64,000 bases of DNA from Mycobacterium shinjukuense (GTDB lineage: Bacteria; Actinomycetota; Actinomycetes; Mycobacteriales; Mycobacteriaceae): contig NZ_AP022575.1 of assembly GCF_010730055.1 (NCBI RefSeq), forward strand, positions 4,340,001-4,404,000. Direction: 5' to 3'. The notes under the pieces are model-generated. The model saw nothing but the letters and a program-made list of their open reading frames with translations, searched no databases and was not told where the DNA came from. This document shows positions 1 through 7,950 of this stretch, one piece after another. How positions within the stretch are numbered: the first letter of the stretch is position 1; each line of letters opens with the position of its first letter. The translations under genes were made by a program, and so were the position numbers.

Positions 1-1
1 G

Positions 2-91
2 CGCCTGCCGGTCCACTGGCCCCGCAGAACCGGATGGACAGCCCGGTGGACAACGTCGCCGGCAGCCGCCTACCCCGCGCTGCCGCCTGAC
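2..91 (+). pseudogene. 3' remnant of an IS1380-type transposase
   Basis: The left edge of the window enters the end of a reading frame (frame 2) that reads RLPVHWPRRTGWTARW. This matches the C-terminal 'LP.HWP...W..LW' block of actinobacterial IS1380-family transposases. The same block, and the non-coding DNA after it up to about 155, recurs in similar form at about 2375-2516. This is therefore one of two related element ends flanking the HNH gene. Everything upstream lies outside the window, so I cannot tell whether this copy is intact there. From about 160 to 326 I see no gene, only the region leading to the next start. Confidence 0.55.
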
Positions 92-326
92 CCCACTGAC
101 AGGCCCTGTCCCGCCCACCATCCCGGGCCGGGCCGAGGAAGCTCACGGAAAGTCGGTACCGACCGGCGCGCGCCGCCGGGCCCCGCCGCGCCACGCCCAA
201 CGATCGGCCGGCCGGTGTCGCGGCTGGTTAATTCCACACCGGTCGGCGTGAAATCTCTTGTGTCACTCTGGTTTCTCTGGTTTGTCGGCGGGGTGTCTTG
301 TCGGTGCCCTCCGATAGTTTGGGCGT

Positions 327-1691
327 ATGGATCGGGAGGCGATCACCGCGGCGTTCGACACCCTCGATGCCGGCGTGGATGCCGTGCTGGGGTTGGATTT
401 TGAGGCGTTGAGCACCCATGAGCGGCTGGTGTTGCTAGAGCGGGTCGAGCGGGTACGCCGGCGGCTGCCCGCCGTCGAGCATCCACTGATCAACCAACTG
501 GCCCGCTCGGCCAGCGCCGAGGAGTTGGGCGGCAAACTCTCCCACGCGATCGCCGAGTGGACGCTGATCAGCCGCGCCGAGGCCACCCGCCGCATCGCCG
601 AGGCCGCCGATTTGGGGCCGCGGCGCGCACTGACCGGCGAGCCGCTGGCGCCGGTGTTGGCGGCCAGCGCGGCCGCCCAACGCGCCGGGCGGCTGGGCGG
701 CGGCCAGATCGGGGTGATCCGCCGGTTCTCCCACCAGCTGCCCGGCTGGGTCGATGCGCCCACCCGCGACTGCGCCGAGGCCAAGCTGGCCAAGGAAGGC
801 ACCCAGTTTCGCCCCGAACAACTGGCCGGGCTGGCCGACAAACTCGCCGATTGTCTGAACCCCGACGGGAATTACAGCGACGAGGACCGGGCCCGGCGGC
901 GCGGCATCACCCTGGGCAAACAACAGGCCGATGGCATGTCGGCGCTGCGCGGCTGGCTCACCCCGGAAGCCCGGGCCACCGTGGAGGCGGTGTTGGCCAA
1001 GCTGGCCGCCCCCGGCATGTGCAACCCCGCCGACGAAACCCCGTGCGTGGACGGCACACCCAGCCAGCAGGCCATCGACTCCGACACCCGCAGCACGGCC
1101 CAACGCCACCACGATGGGCTCAACGCCGGGCTGCGCGCGCTGCTGGCCTCCGGCAAGCTGGGCCAACACAACGGGTTGCCGGCCTCCATCATCGTCACGA
1201 CCACGCTGGCCGACTTGGAGGCCGCCGCCGGCACCGGGCTCACCGGCGGGGGCAGCCTGCTGCCGATGAGTGATGTGATCCGGCTGGCCCGCCACGCCCG
1301 GCACTATCTGACGATCTTCGATCACGGCAAGGCGCTGGCGCTCTATCACAGCAAGCGCCTGGCCTCCCCGGCGCAGCGAATAGTCTTGTACGCCAACGAG
1401 CGTGGGTGCAGCGCACCGGGCTGCGCGGTGGGCGGGTATTACTGCGAGGTTCATCATGTGACCCCGTATGCCCAGTGCCGCACCACCGACGTCAACGCGT
1501 TGACGTTTGCCTGCGGCGCCCACCACCGCATGCTGCAACCCGGGGGTTGGAGCACCCGCACCAACACCCGCGGCGAGACCGAGTGGCTACCGCCGCGCCA
1601 CCTGGACCGCGGCCAACCCCGCATCAACCGCTACTTCCACCCCGAAAAGCTGCTGCGCGATGGGGACGACGAGGACGACGACGGCCCGTAG
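327..1691 (+). CDS. 13E12 repeat family protein (DUF222 + HNH endonuclease domain)
   Basis: A 454-residue protein of the mycobacterial REP13E12 family. The N-terminal three quarters is the alpha-helical DUF222 region. The C-terminal part (about residues 360-410) carries an HNH-type metal/nuclease motif: a CSAPGC pair of cysteines, then EVHHVTPYA, then a CGAHH element. Family members are multi-copy, often sit in or beside mobile elements, and serve as attachment sites for some prophages; their cellular role is not settled. The C-terminus is acidic (DDEDDDGP). The gene lies between two IS1380-type transposase remnants, which fits a mobile or rearranged neighbourhood. The start is the first ATG of the frame and was chosen without a strong ribosome binding site. 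Confidence 0.85.
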   Translation: MDREAITAAFDTLDAGVDAVLGLDFEALSTHERLVLLERVERVRRRLPAVEHPLINQLARSASAEELGGKLSHAIAEWTLISRAEATRRIAEAADLGPRRALTGEPLAPVLAASAAAQRAGRLGGGQIGVIRRFSHQLPGWVDAPTRDCAEAKLAKEGTQFRPEQLAGLADKLADCLNPDGNYSDEDRARRRGITLGKQQADGMSALRGWLTPEARATVEAVLAKLAAPGMCNPADETPCVDGTPSQQAIDSDTRSTAQRHHDGLNAGLRALLASGKLGQHNGLPASIIVTTTLADLEAAAGTGLTGGGSLLPMSDVIRLARHARHYLTIFDHGKALALYHSKRLASPAQRIVLYANERGCSAPGCAVGGYYCEVHHVTPYAQCRTTDVNALTFACGAHHRMLQPGGWSTRTNTRGETEWLPPRHLDRGQPRINRYFHPEKLLRDGDDEDDDGP

Positions 1692-1792
1692 CCTCCATCC
1701 GTGGCCGGGCCGGCGGCCTGCGACAATACGAGTGCTGAGATCGCAGTTGTCCAGCCTCCGAGAAGGCGCTTGCGATGCGGCCAGGGAATACG

Positions 1793-2560
1793 TTGACCAC
1801 CAGATCGGCGGTGTTTGACGAGCGGAATCTGCTGTCGGCGGCCGGGTTGGTGCCGGTGCTGGAACTGGCTGCGCAGAACGGTCTTTCGGAATCGATCGAC
1901 CAGCACGGGGATCTGCCGTCGGCTCGGGTGGCGATTCCCAGGTCGCCGAACCCCCAACACCCTGCGGCTGGGCCGGCACCGCACCCTGACCGTGCGGCTG
2001 GTGGTGCGCCGGGTCAAAGACGCCCGCTACCCGGATGGGTTGTTTGCGGTGTGGCGCTATCACCCGTTTGTCACCAACTCCGAGCTGCCGGTCACCAGTC
2101 CGATATCACCCACCCACCGCCGCCACGCCATCATCGAAACCGCCTGCGCCGATTCGATCGACGGCCCACTGGCACATTATCCCGTCGGGCAGGTCGCGGC
2201 CGACTGCGCCTGGCTGGCCTGCACGGTGATCGCTCATACCCTGCCGCGCGCCGCCGGGACCCTGAGTCGGTGGCCACCTCGCCGTGGCCCGCTGGTCCAC
2301 CCTGCGCCGCGACCTGGTCAACATCCCGGCCCGCTTCGCGGCCTCGGCCCGCACATCAATACTGCACCTGCTCATCCACTGGCCCCAGCGAACTGGGTGG
2401 AAAGCCCTGTGGCACAACGTCATCAGTTATCTGCCGCCTTACCGCATCGGCCAAGCCCTGTCCACCCCGCCATCCCAGGCCCGACCCGAGGAACCCCAAA
2501 GGAAAGCTGGTACCGGCCAGCGGATCACACATGCCGCGCCACAACCGGCCTCAGGCCTGG
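1793..2560 (+). pseudogene. IS1380-family transposase, deleted and frameshifted
   Basis: Three frames in succession carry parts of one IS1380-type transposase. The first (from a TTG at 1793) has the N-terminal block SAVFDERNLLSAAGLVPVL. A second (about 1965-2270) has RLVVRRVKDARYPDGLFAVW, then the THRRHAIIE...IDGPLAHYP block and AADCAWLACTVIAH. A third (about 2284-2480) has STLRRDLVNIPARF and IHWPQRTGWKALWH. The long central region expected after the N-terminus is missing, and at least two frame changes separate the blocks. The gene cannot make a working transposase. Its 3' end resembles the remnant at the left edge of the window. The order of blocks is what is known for the family; exact deletion points would need an alignment. 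Confidence 0.75.
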
Positions 2561-2620
2561 GCACTAGCGCCGACGGCAAGACGAAATCACCGTCCACGGA
2601 TTCAGCCTTAGGCTTGGCTC

Positions 2621-3250
2621 GTGGCATCGCTTTCCGACTCGTTATGGCACCGGAACCGAGTCCTGGTTGAGGCCGCGTTGGAGCACCCGTTCGTCCAGGG
2701 CATCGCGTCGGGAGAGTTGGCCCGAGCCACGTTCGCCTACTACGTGGGACAGGACGCCGCCTTCCTCGACGCGTTCTGCCGCGCCTACGCCTTGGCTCTG
2801 GCGAAGAGCCCGGACCAATACGGTCTGATCGCATTCTGGGAGCTGCTTAACGCCGCCGCCGACGAGCTCCGCTTGCACCAGGGTTACGCGACGCGCTGGG
2901 ACGTCGACCTTCAGCAAGCGGCAGACCCGGCCACCTCGGCGTACACCAACTTCTTGTTGGCGGTCGCTGCGCTCGAGCCGGTTGGCCACATTGCGGCGGC
3001 GACGACGCCGTGCATGCGGCTTTACGCCTACCTTGGCCAGCAGCTGGCCGCTCAGACCAAGCCCGAGAGTGCATATCGCGAGTGGGTGATGACGTACTCG
3101 AGCGCGCAGTTCGAGGCCCTGGCACGCCGTCTCGAGGTGCTACTCGACCGCTACGGGGGGGATCACGACCGCCTGGCCGTCCTGTATCACCAAGCGATGG
3201 AACTTGAATTGCGCTTCTTCGACGCTGCCAGCCGATGGGAGCGGCCATGA
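2621..3250 (+). CDS. TenA family protein, Cys type (aminopyrimidine aminohydrolase-like)
   Basis: A 209-residue all-helical TenA/Thi-4 protein. TenA_C enzymes hydrolyse aminomethyl-pyrimidine breakdown products of thiamin so the pyrimidine can be salvaged. The active-site cysteine signature is present as TTPC(131)MRLYAYLG, followed by the usual YREWVMTYSSAQFEAL stretch (about 152-167). The N-terminal block LEHPFVQGIASGEL is also typical. Length matches the family (about 210-230). The start is a GTG at 2621. The stop overlaps the next gene's ATG by four bases (ATGA), so the two TenA genes are translationally coupled. The pair lies inside the accessory island, just after the IS1380 remnant; no thiamin riboswitch is visible upstream. 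Confidence 0.85.
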   Translation: MASLSDSLWHRNRVLVEAALEHPFVQGIASGELARATFAYYVGQDAAFLDAFCRAYALALAKSPDQYGLIAFWELLNAAADELRLHQGYATRWDVDLQQAADPATSAYTNFLLAVAALEPVGHIAAATTPCMRLYAYLGQQLAAQTKPESAYREWVMTYSSAQFEALARRLEVLLDRYGGDHDRLAVLYHQAMELELRFFDAASRWERP

Positions 3251-3861
3251 CTGCGGATGCGTTGGTGAGCCGTCACATGGCCGCGTGGCAGGCGGCCACG
3301 GTTCACCCGTTCCTTGTGGGCGTGCGGGACGGATCGCTGCCCGAGGACGCCTTCGACCGTTGGCTGGCCCAGGACTACCTGTTCGCACAGGTCCTGGTGC
3401 GCGCCCAGGCCCGCATCGCGGCCGCTGCCCCCTTGGCCGACGTCGGCCTGCTCGCGGGGGGCGTGGTCGCCACCGTTGGGGAGCTCGGCTGGTTTGAGGA
3501 GATGGCGGCGCGGCGCGGCGTTGTCCTGGACTCCTCTATGCATCCGGTGACTCGGGCCTACTGCGACTTCCTGTTGGCATTGACCTACTGCGGCTATCCG
3601 GCCCAGATCACCGCGATCTGGGCGCTCGAACGCACGTACCTGCAGAGCTGGGAAGGCGCCCGCCCAGGTGCTCAGCCCTACCGGGAGTTCGTGAACAGAT
3701 GGACCACCGCGGGCTTCCGGTCCTACGTGGGCGATCTCCAGACTTCCGTTGATCGTCAGCTCGAGACCGCCGTCGGCGAGCAGGCGCGAGAGGCCGAGGA
3801 CGCCTTCTTGTGGGTGGCCCACTACGAGCAAGGCTTCTGGGACATGGCGATGTTGGGTTAG
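3247..3861 (+). CDS. TenA family protein, Glu type
   Basis: A 204-residue TenA-like protein that overlaps the preceding TenA gene by 4 bp. The ATG at 3247 is preferred to the in-frame ATG at 3235 because a GGGAG sequence lies about five bases upstream of it. The family's conserved features are present (HPFLVGVRDGSL near the N-terminus, YREFVNRWTTAGF near residue 145). However, the Cys-containing PC..Y block of the neighbour is replaced by ITAIWALE(128)RTYLQSW. This matches the described TenA_E subgroup, where a Glu occupies the active site. The exact substrate is unknown; coupling to a TenA_C gene suggests both act on the same class of damaged thiamin pyrimidine. Confidence 0.8.
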   Translation: MTADALVSRHMAAWQAATVHPFLVGVRDGSLPEDAFDRWLAQDYLFAQVLVRAQARIAAAAPLADVGLLAGGVVATVGELGWFEEMAARRGVVLDSSMHPVTRAYCDFLLALTYCGYPAQITAIWALERTYLQSWEGARPGAQPYREFVNRWTTAGFRSYVGDLQTSVDRQLETAVGEQAREAEDAFLWVAHYEQGFWDMAMLG

Positions 3862-3988
3862 ATCCGAACGGAGTCCAGCTCAGGTGGCGGAAAACAACCC
3901 GCCAGACAGTTACGGAACCCCATATGCCAGAACGGTTTTCGAGTCTATCTGCAATGGCGGTTCGATTCGGTACGAGCAGGGAAGCGTT

Positions 3989-4639
3989 CTACACCGGCCA
4001 TGGAATCGGATCAATCGTGAAGCCCGCAGGTAGCTTCTGCTCCTTTTTACGTTTCGCAATGTGACATTGAGTGACTTCATTCGTGCGCACCTTTTGGGCA
4101 TCATCTATAGCTTCATCCAAAAGTTCACCCGCGCGAACGCCCATGCCCTTCATGTCTTCATCACCGAGGCGCTGAAGTTCCGATGCGAAATCATGCCACA
4201 TTCGGACTATCTCCATTGCAAAGTCCGCGGGCATGTTCTTGATGTGCTCTTTACGTTCTTTGCGATCAAACCTGTTCACGTCCGCCGACTTTGAGCGATC
4301 CTGCGCGTGCATTAGCCGCGCGTGTAATTTGGGCGACCAATGTCTTTCGTACAGGCGCGATGAGATTTTGCTGGTAAGCCGGTAAGCATCGTAGCCGTAA
4401 TTGTGGTCGTTAGTCTTGCGCGTGAAGAACTCGAAAAGAGCGCGTGAGTGCAGAAATACGGAATCCATCGCATAAACCTGCACACTGTAGCCGTCAATAC
4501 CTAGATTCATGTGATGCTGCGCGTGCCATTCAGTCGCGGCCCGCAATACCCAACGAAGTTCGTTGGCCAGGTCCTCCTCCAGGTAGGACTTCAGTTGTGC
4601 GGGATCCATTTCGGGTGTATGGACACCCCATTGCACCAT
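3989..4639 (-). CDS. Hypothetical protein, no recognised family
   Basis: A 216-residue soluble, charged protein that I do not recognise. The frame is open further upstream (to a TTG at 4774), but an excellent AGGGGGAGG sequence ends four bases before the ATG at 4639, so that start is preferred. The sequence is helical-looking, with aromatic and His-rich stretches (ATEWHAQHHMNLG, about residues 36-48) and a basic middle (RFDRKERKEHIKN). There is no signal peptide or membrane segment. Base composition is visibly lower in GC than the surrounding chromosome, which fits horizontal acquisition. It lies beside a Fic gene and an integrase in the tRNA-Thr island, so a phage-defence or selfish-element role is possible but unproven. 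Confidence 0.6.
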   Translation of the reverse strand: MVQWGVHTPEMDPAQLKSYLEEDLANELRWVLRAATEWHAQHHMNLGIDGYSVQVYAMDSVFLHSRALFEFFTRKTNDHNYGYDAYRLTSKISSRLYERHWSPKLHARLMHAQDRSKSADVNRFDRKERKEHIKNMPADFAMEIVRMWHDFASELQRLGDEDMKGMGVRAGELLDEAIDDAQKVRTNEVTQCHIAKRKKEQKLPAGFTIDPIPWPV

Positions 4640-5037
4640 CTGCCTCCCCCTCTTTCGGTTGACCCAATCACTCATGCGCATTAACAACGTGGCGCTTGGC
4701 TTGCACGCTTCGTAAAGGTGCTGTTGCTGAATGCCGGTCTCCACATACCGAGTCTGGCACACTATGTAGGACAAAATGAGTCAACACAGGCGGATCAGTC
4801 GACGGCCTAGATTGCTGGCACAGGTCGTGTTGGGTTGCGTTGGGTGTGGAACTCCGCAACACCGATGGGTTCATCGAGATCATGCGCCATCAAGCAATTA
4901 CGGCCAACACCGCTGATGCCCCACTAACTGATATTGCTCATTGCCTGGTTCGCTTGCGGTCGGTTGCTCAAGACCCGCGACATTGTGATCACCCAGCGCG
5001 GCAACCCGATCACGTTGGGCGCGTCGCCGAGCCAGGG
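4640..5037. other. Gene-poor stretch in the island
   Basis: About 400 bases with no gene I can support. The left part is the upstream region of the leftward orphan gene. One short rightward frame (about 4953 to 5096) reads TRDIVITQRGNPITLGASP before a TAG; it overlaps the Fic 3' end and I cannot assign it to a family. It may be the tail of a lost gene. No repeat, tRNA or terminator was recognised. Confidence 0.4.
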
Positions 5038-5706
5038 CTACGGCCGGTTCAAGACCCGCATTACAGGGTCACAGATGAACCCCTTCGCGCCATAGGCAAA
5101 CGCTGTCCTCATCTCTCGCAACGCCCCGAGTTCGACCAAGGTCATGATCGCCTTCTTTGCAGGGGGATACGTGACGTCATGCCGTTCTGCGACCAGCGGA
5201 ATGGTGATGATGGGGTAACCCAGGAGGCTGTCGGCAACTGAATAGACGACGCCACGAGCCTTCACATTCGCTAGCTGCTGTCGGAGTCCCGATTGAAACG
5301 CCAGCAGCTCCTCGATTCTGGAAACCCCATCTTCAGCTTGGTGACGGACAGCTTCACAGAAAAACCTGATCCAAGAGTCGAAATCCCCCGTCGAGCTGAT
5401 GCCAAGCAAGAGATCCTTGTACTCGTCCTTTCGCTGCTCCAGCCATGGCGAGAGATTCAGGAGCGGGTAGGTCAGCGCCCCCTCGGTGACTAGCTGGAGG
5501 GTCACGATGAGTCGGCCCAATCTCCCGTTCCCGTCGGAGAACGGGTGCAAGGCTTCGAACTGGTAGTGCGCCATTGCAATCTTGACAAGCAGCGGGTAGT
5601 CGTCGTCGGCATGAATCCACTTCTCCCAATCCGCCATGCCCTGTATCAGTAGATCTCCGTGAGGTGGAGGCACGAACCTTGACGCCTCAATACCCTTTGA
5701 GCGCTC
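5038..5706 (-). pseudogene. Fic family protein, 3' part (catalytic half), cut by an IS
   Basis: This is the C-terminal half of a Fic-domain protein, an enzyme family that usually transfers AMP to target proteins. It holds the catalytic motif HPFSDGNGRLGR, with the invariant His and the ATP/metal-binding loop, preceded by the family's RFVPPPHGDLL block. After the Fic core comes a C-terminal region with a likely winged-helix fold (about the last 90 residues). The frame runs into the IS at 5707. Joining it at the target duplication to 7263-7775 restores an open frame of 393 residues with the sequence YIGERSKGIEASRFVPPP across the junction. As it stands the catalytic half has no native start, although a GTG at 5673 could allow a truncated product. 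Confidence 0.88.
5703..5706. repeat. Target site duplication (left copy, GCTC)
   Basis: GCTC directly precedes the left end of the IS and is repeated at 7259-7262 directly after its right end. Removing the element and one copy restores the Fic reading frame exactly, which supports this as the true insertion duplication. Confidence 0.8.
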
Positions 5707-5783
5707 CCCTGTGTGCCAGGGTTAGGTGAGACAGCAGCAGTAGCCGATCATCGCTACGGGGCGAGACAGGATCACTATTCCAC

Positions 5784-6221
5784 GTGACTATGACGATCGC
5801 ATCTTTGGACAGTCGCGCCGATACTGGCGTGGTGGAGGGCACGCGGGATCCGGGCGCCCGGGCACGGCGGCGCACGTTCACCGCCGAGTACAAGGCCCGC
5901 ATTCTCGACGAGTACGACGCGTTACCGGCTGGCTCGGAGCGGCGCGGCGCGTTGCTGCGGCGAGAGGGCCTGTACAGCTCGCACATCGCCGAATGGCGCA
6001 AGGCCCGCGACGCCGGCGCCCGGAAAGGCCTGGCGCCCAGAGGGAAGAAACCGAAACGCACGGCCGAACAGATCGAGTTGGAGAAGCTGCGGCGGCGCAA
6101 CGAGCTGCTCGAAGCCGAGCTGGAACGCACCAAGTTGGCCTTGGAGATCACGGGAAAAGCGCACGCGCTCTTGGAGATGCTCTCCGAGAGCGCAGACTCC
6201 GATCCGAAGTCCAAGCCGTGA
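5784..6221 (+). CDS. IS3-family transposase OrfA
   Basis: 145 residues. The N-terminal half (about residues 28-75) is the helix-turn-helix of IS3/IS911-type OrfA proteins: RRRTFTAEYKARILDEY, then LLRREGLYSSHIAEWR. It is followed by a basic linker and a leucine-zipper-like coiled coil (about 92-120, RTAEQIELEKLRRRNELLEAEL), which in this family mediates multimerisation. GTG at 5784 or ATG at 5790 can serve as start; the two differ by two residues. The stop overlaps the OrfB start as GTGA. Confidence 0.88.
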   Translation: MTMTIASLDSRADTGVVEGTRDPGARARRRTFTAEYKARILDEYDALPAGSERRGALLRREGLYSSHIAEWRKARDAGARKGLAPRGKKPKRTAEQIELEKLRRRNELLEAELERTKLALEITGKAHALLEMLSESADSDPKSKP

Positions 6222-7228
6222 TCGACGAGCACCTGCCCAATCTGGCGGCGGCGACCAGCACGAAGCGGGCATGTGCGCTGCTCGGCGCGTCGCGGGCCAC
6301 CGTGTACCGCCGCCGCAATCCCACACCCCGCCCAGCTGCGCCGCCGCGACCGGAACCGGCGAACAAGTTATCCGAGGCCGAACGCCAACACGTGCTGTCG
6401 GTGCTGCGCTCGCCCGAGTACTGCGACCTGGCGCCGGCGCAGGTATGGGCGCGGCTGCTCGACGACGGCATCTACTTGTGCTCGATCCGCACGATGTACC
6501 GGCTGCTGGCGATCGCCGGGGAGAACCGCGAGCGGCGCCGCCAACGCACCCACCCGGCGAAGAAGAAACCCGAGCTGATCGCCACCGCACCGAACCAAGT
6601 GTGGTCCTGGGACATCACCAAACTGCAAGGGCCACAACGCGGTATCTACTACCAGCTGTACGTGATCATCGACATCTACTCCCGCTTTGTGGTCGGCTGG
6701 ACCGTCACCGCCACCGAAACCGGCGAACTCGCCAAGGAGTTCATCGACGCCGCGCTGGCCACCCACGACATCGAACCCGGCCAGCTGACCCTGCACGCCG
6801 ACCGGGGCACCTCGATGACCTCCAAGCCGGTCGCCCAGCTGCTGGTTGACCTGGGCGTGGACCGCAGCCACTCCCGCCCGCACGTGTCCAACGACAACCC
6901 CTACTCGGAGGCCAACTTCAAGACCCTCAAATACTGCCCCGCTTTCCCCGGCCGGTTCGGCTCCATCGAAGACGCCCGCGCCTTCTGTACCGTGTTCTTC
7001 GACTACTACAACCACGTGCATCGCCATTCCGGGGTCGGCCTGCACACGGCCGCGTCGGTGCACTACGGCACCGCCACCGAGATCCAGGCCCAACGCGCCG
7101 CCACGCTGGACGCCGCCTACGCCGCCAACCCCGCCAGATTCCGGCACCAGCGGCCCACCCCACCGAAACTGCCTACCGTTGCCTGGATCAACCAACCAAC
7201 CCCCGAAGCACTCATCAAATCCGCGTAA
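6218..7228 (+). CDS. IS3-family transposase OrfB (DDE integrase)
   Basis: 336 residues from a GTG at 6218 that overlaps the OrfA stop codon. The frame is also open upstream in the -1 phase relative to OrfA, so an OrfAB fusion by -1 frameshifting is possible, as in relatives. The N-terminal part is a second helix-turn-helix (HTH_21-like, ending AGENRERRRQ). The rve integrase core then shows the three acidic residues in order: WSWD, LHAD and the E of YSEANFKTLKY. The product is full length with no frameshift, so the element may still be active. Confidence 0.9.
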   Translation: MIDEHLPNLAAATSTKRACALLGASRATVYRRRNPTPRPAAPPRPEPANKLSEAERQHVLSVLRSPEYCDLAPAQVWARLLDDGIYLCSIRTMYRLLAIAGENRERRRQRTHPAKKKPELIATAPNQVWSWDITKLQGPQRGIYYQLYVIIDIYSRFVVGWTVTATETGELAKEFIDAALATHDIEPGQLTLHADRGTSMTSKPVAQLLVDLGVDRSHSRPHVSNDNPYSEANFKTLKYCPAFPGRFGSIEDARAFCTVFFDYYNHVHRHSGVGLHTAASVHYGTATEIQAQRAATLDAAYAANPARFRHQRPTPPKLPTVAWINQPTPEALIKSA

Positions 7229-7258
7229 GAAACTGTCTCACCGGCCTTGACATGTTCC

Positions 7259-7262
7259 GCTC
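7259..7262. repeat. Target site duplication (right copy, GCTC)
   Basis: Second copy of the 4-bp duplication flanking the IS3-family element; see the left copy at 5703-5706. Confidence 0.8.
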
Positions 7263-7775
7263 ACCAATGTAGACGTGCGACTCTCGCAGCCGGCCCTTGT
7301 CCCAGCTGTCGCCTCGGGTGCCATCCACCAGCGTGGCCTGAAGAGTTGCTATCACATTCAGGCAGATGGGTTTGACTCGAATCAGTTCGAGGGCCTGTTC
7401 CGCAGCGCGCACGTAATTCATGACCTCTCGTACTTCGGCGCTCCGGTTGGCCTCATCGACGTAGTCCGCTTCGAGCACCTCCTCGAGCGTCGCGTAGGTA
7501 CCTTCTAGCGCAGAGGTGCTCTGGGCCTCTCGCCGGAGCGCCGGGCGAACGAGGAGCCCTGGGTCGGGGAGGCGCTTGACGGCGAAATCGAGACGGCCGA
7601 GCGACATACTCGCCTCGTCGGCGAGCTTGTGGGCCTTCATAGAGAGTTCAATGTGGGCCGGTAGCGGTGCTGGGACGAACGCGGAGTGGCTGTAGTCGCG
7701 GTTGAGGTATGCATCATGGCCCGATATGGGAACGAGGTGGCCGACCGGCGACTGTTCGAAGTCCGCTACCTGCAT
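7263..7775 (-). pseudogene. Fic family protein, 5' part (N-terminal half), cut by an IS
   Basis: N-terminal region of the interrupted Fic gene, read leftward from the ATG at 7775, with a GAAAGG ribosome binding site upstream. It shows the Fic N-terminal helical domain: ALRREAQSTSALEGTYATLEEVLEAD holds the S/T-x-x-x-E-G inhibitory-type element (SALEG) seen near the N-terminus of class II Fic proteins, and ends at LRESHVYIGE. Translation now runs into the IS and adds foreign residues (RNMSRPVRQFLTRI) before a stop at 7215, giving a 186-aa product without the catalytic motif. In class II Fic proteins the inhibitory helix lies in this N-terminal half, so the insertion separates inhibitor from enzyme. 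Confidence 0.85.
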
Positions 7776-7950
7776 GAATATACCTTTCGGCTAGTTTGTT
7801 TAATAAGGCTCGCATCTGTTAAAGGCTCGCTCACCCGGCCAGAATCAATTATAGCTTTAGATAAAAAACTATAACAAATCTGGGACGGGTATAGCTTTCG
7901 CCATCTCCCTTTTAGACCTCGGTTACCTGGGAACCCCCTCGACTCGCCCG
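7776..7950. promoter_or_regulatory. AT-rich intergenic region between Fic and the XRE regulator
   Basis: The sequence is markedly AT-rich for this genome. It contains an inverted repeat, ATTATAG...CTATAA, at about 7847-7872 around an A-rich centre. Lying between a leftward Fic gene and a rightward helix-turn-helix gene, it is a plausible divergent promoter/operator region. That is an inference from position and composition only. Confidence 0.35.

Larger units (their letters stand above)
5707..7258 (+). mobile_element. IS3-family insertion sequence, 1552 bp, inserted in a Fic gene
   Basis: A complete two-ORF element bounded by GCTC duplications. The ends carry imperfect inverted repeats that share GGTGAGACAG at the inner side: 5721-5734 region on the left and about 7231-7241 in inverted form on the right, with partial matching (ATGTC/GTGCC) towards the tips. 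It encodes orfA (helix-turn-helix) and orfB (DDE integrase) in overlapping frames, the usual IS3-family layout. Both ORFs are intact and the duplication is perfect, so the insertion looks recent. I cannot name the exact IS without a database. Confidence 0.85.

Noticed and set aside
4840..5241. Possible small gene before the Fic 3' end
   Set aside because: The second half is antisense of the Fic gene and no frame shows a recognisable domain; only a short unexplained peptide (TRDIVITQRGNP) is left.
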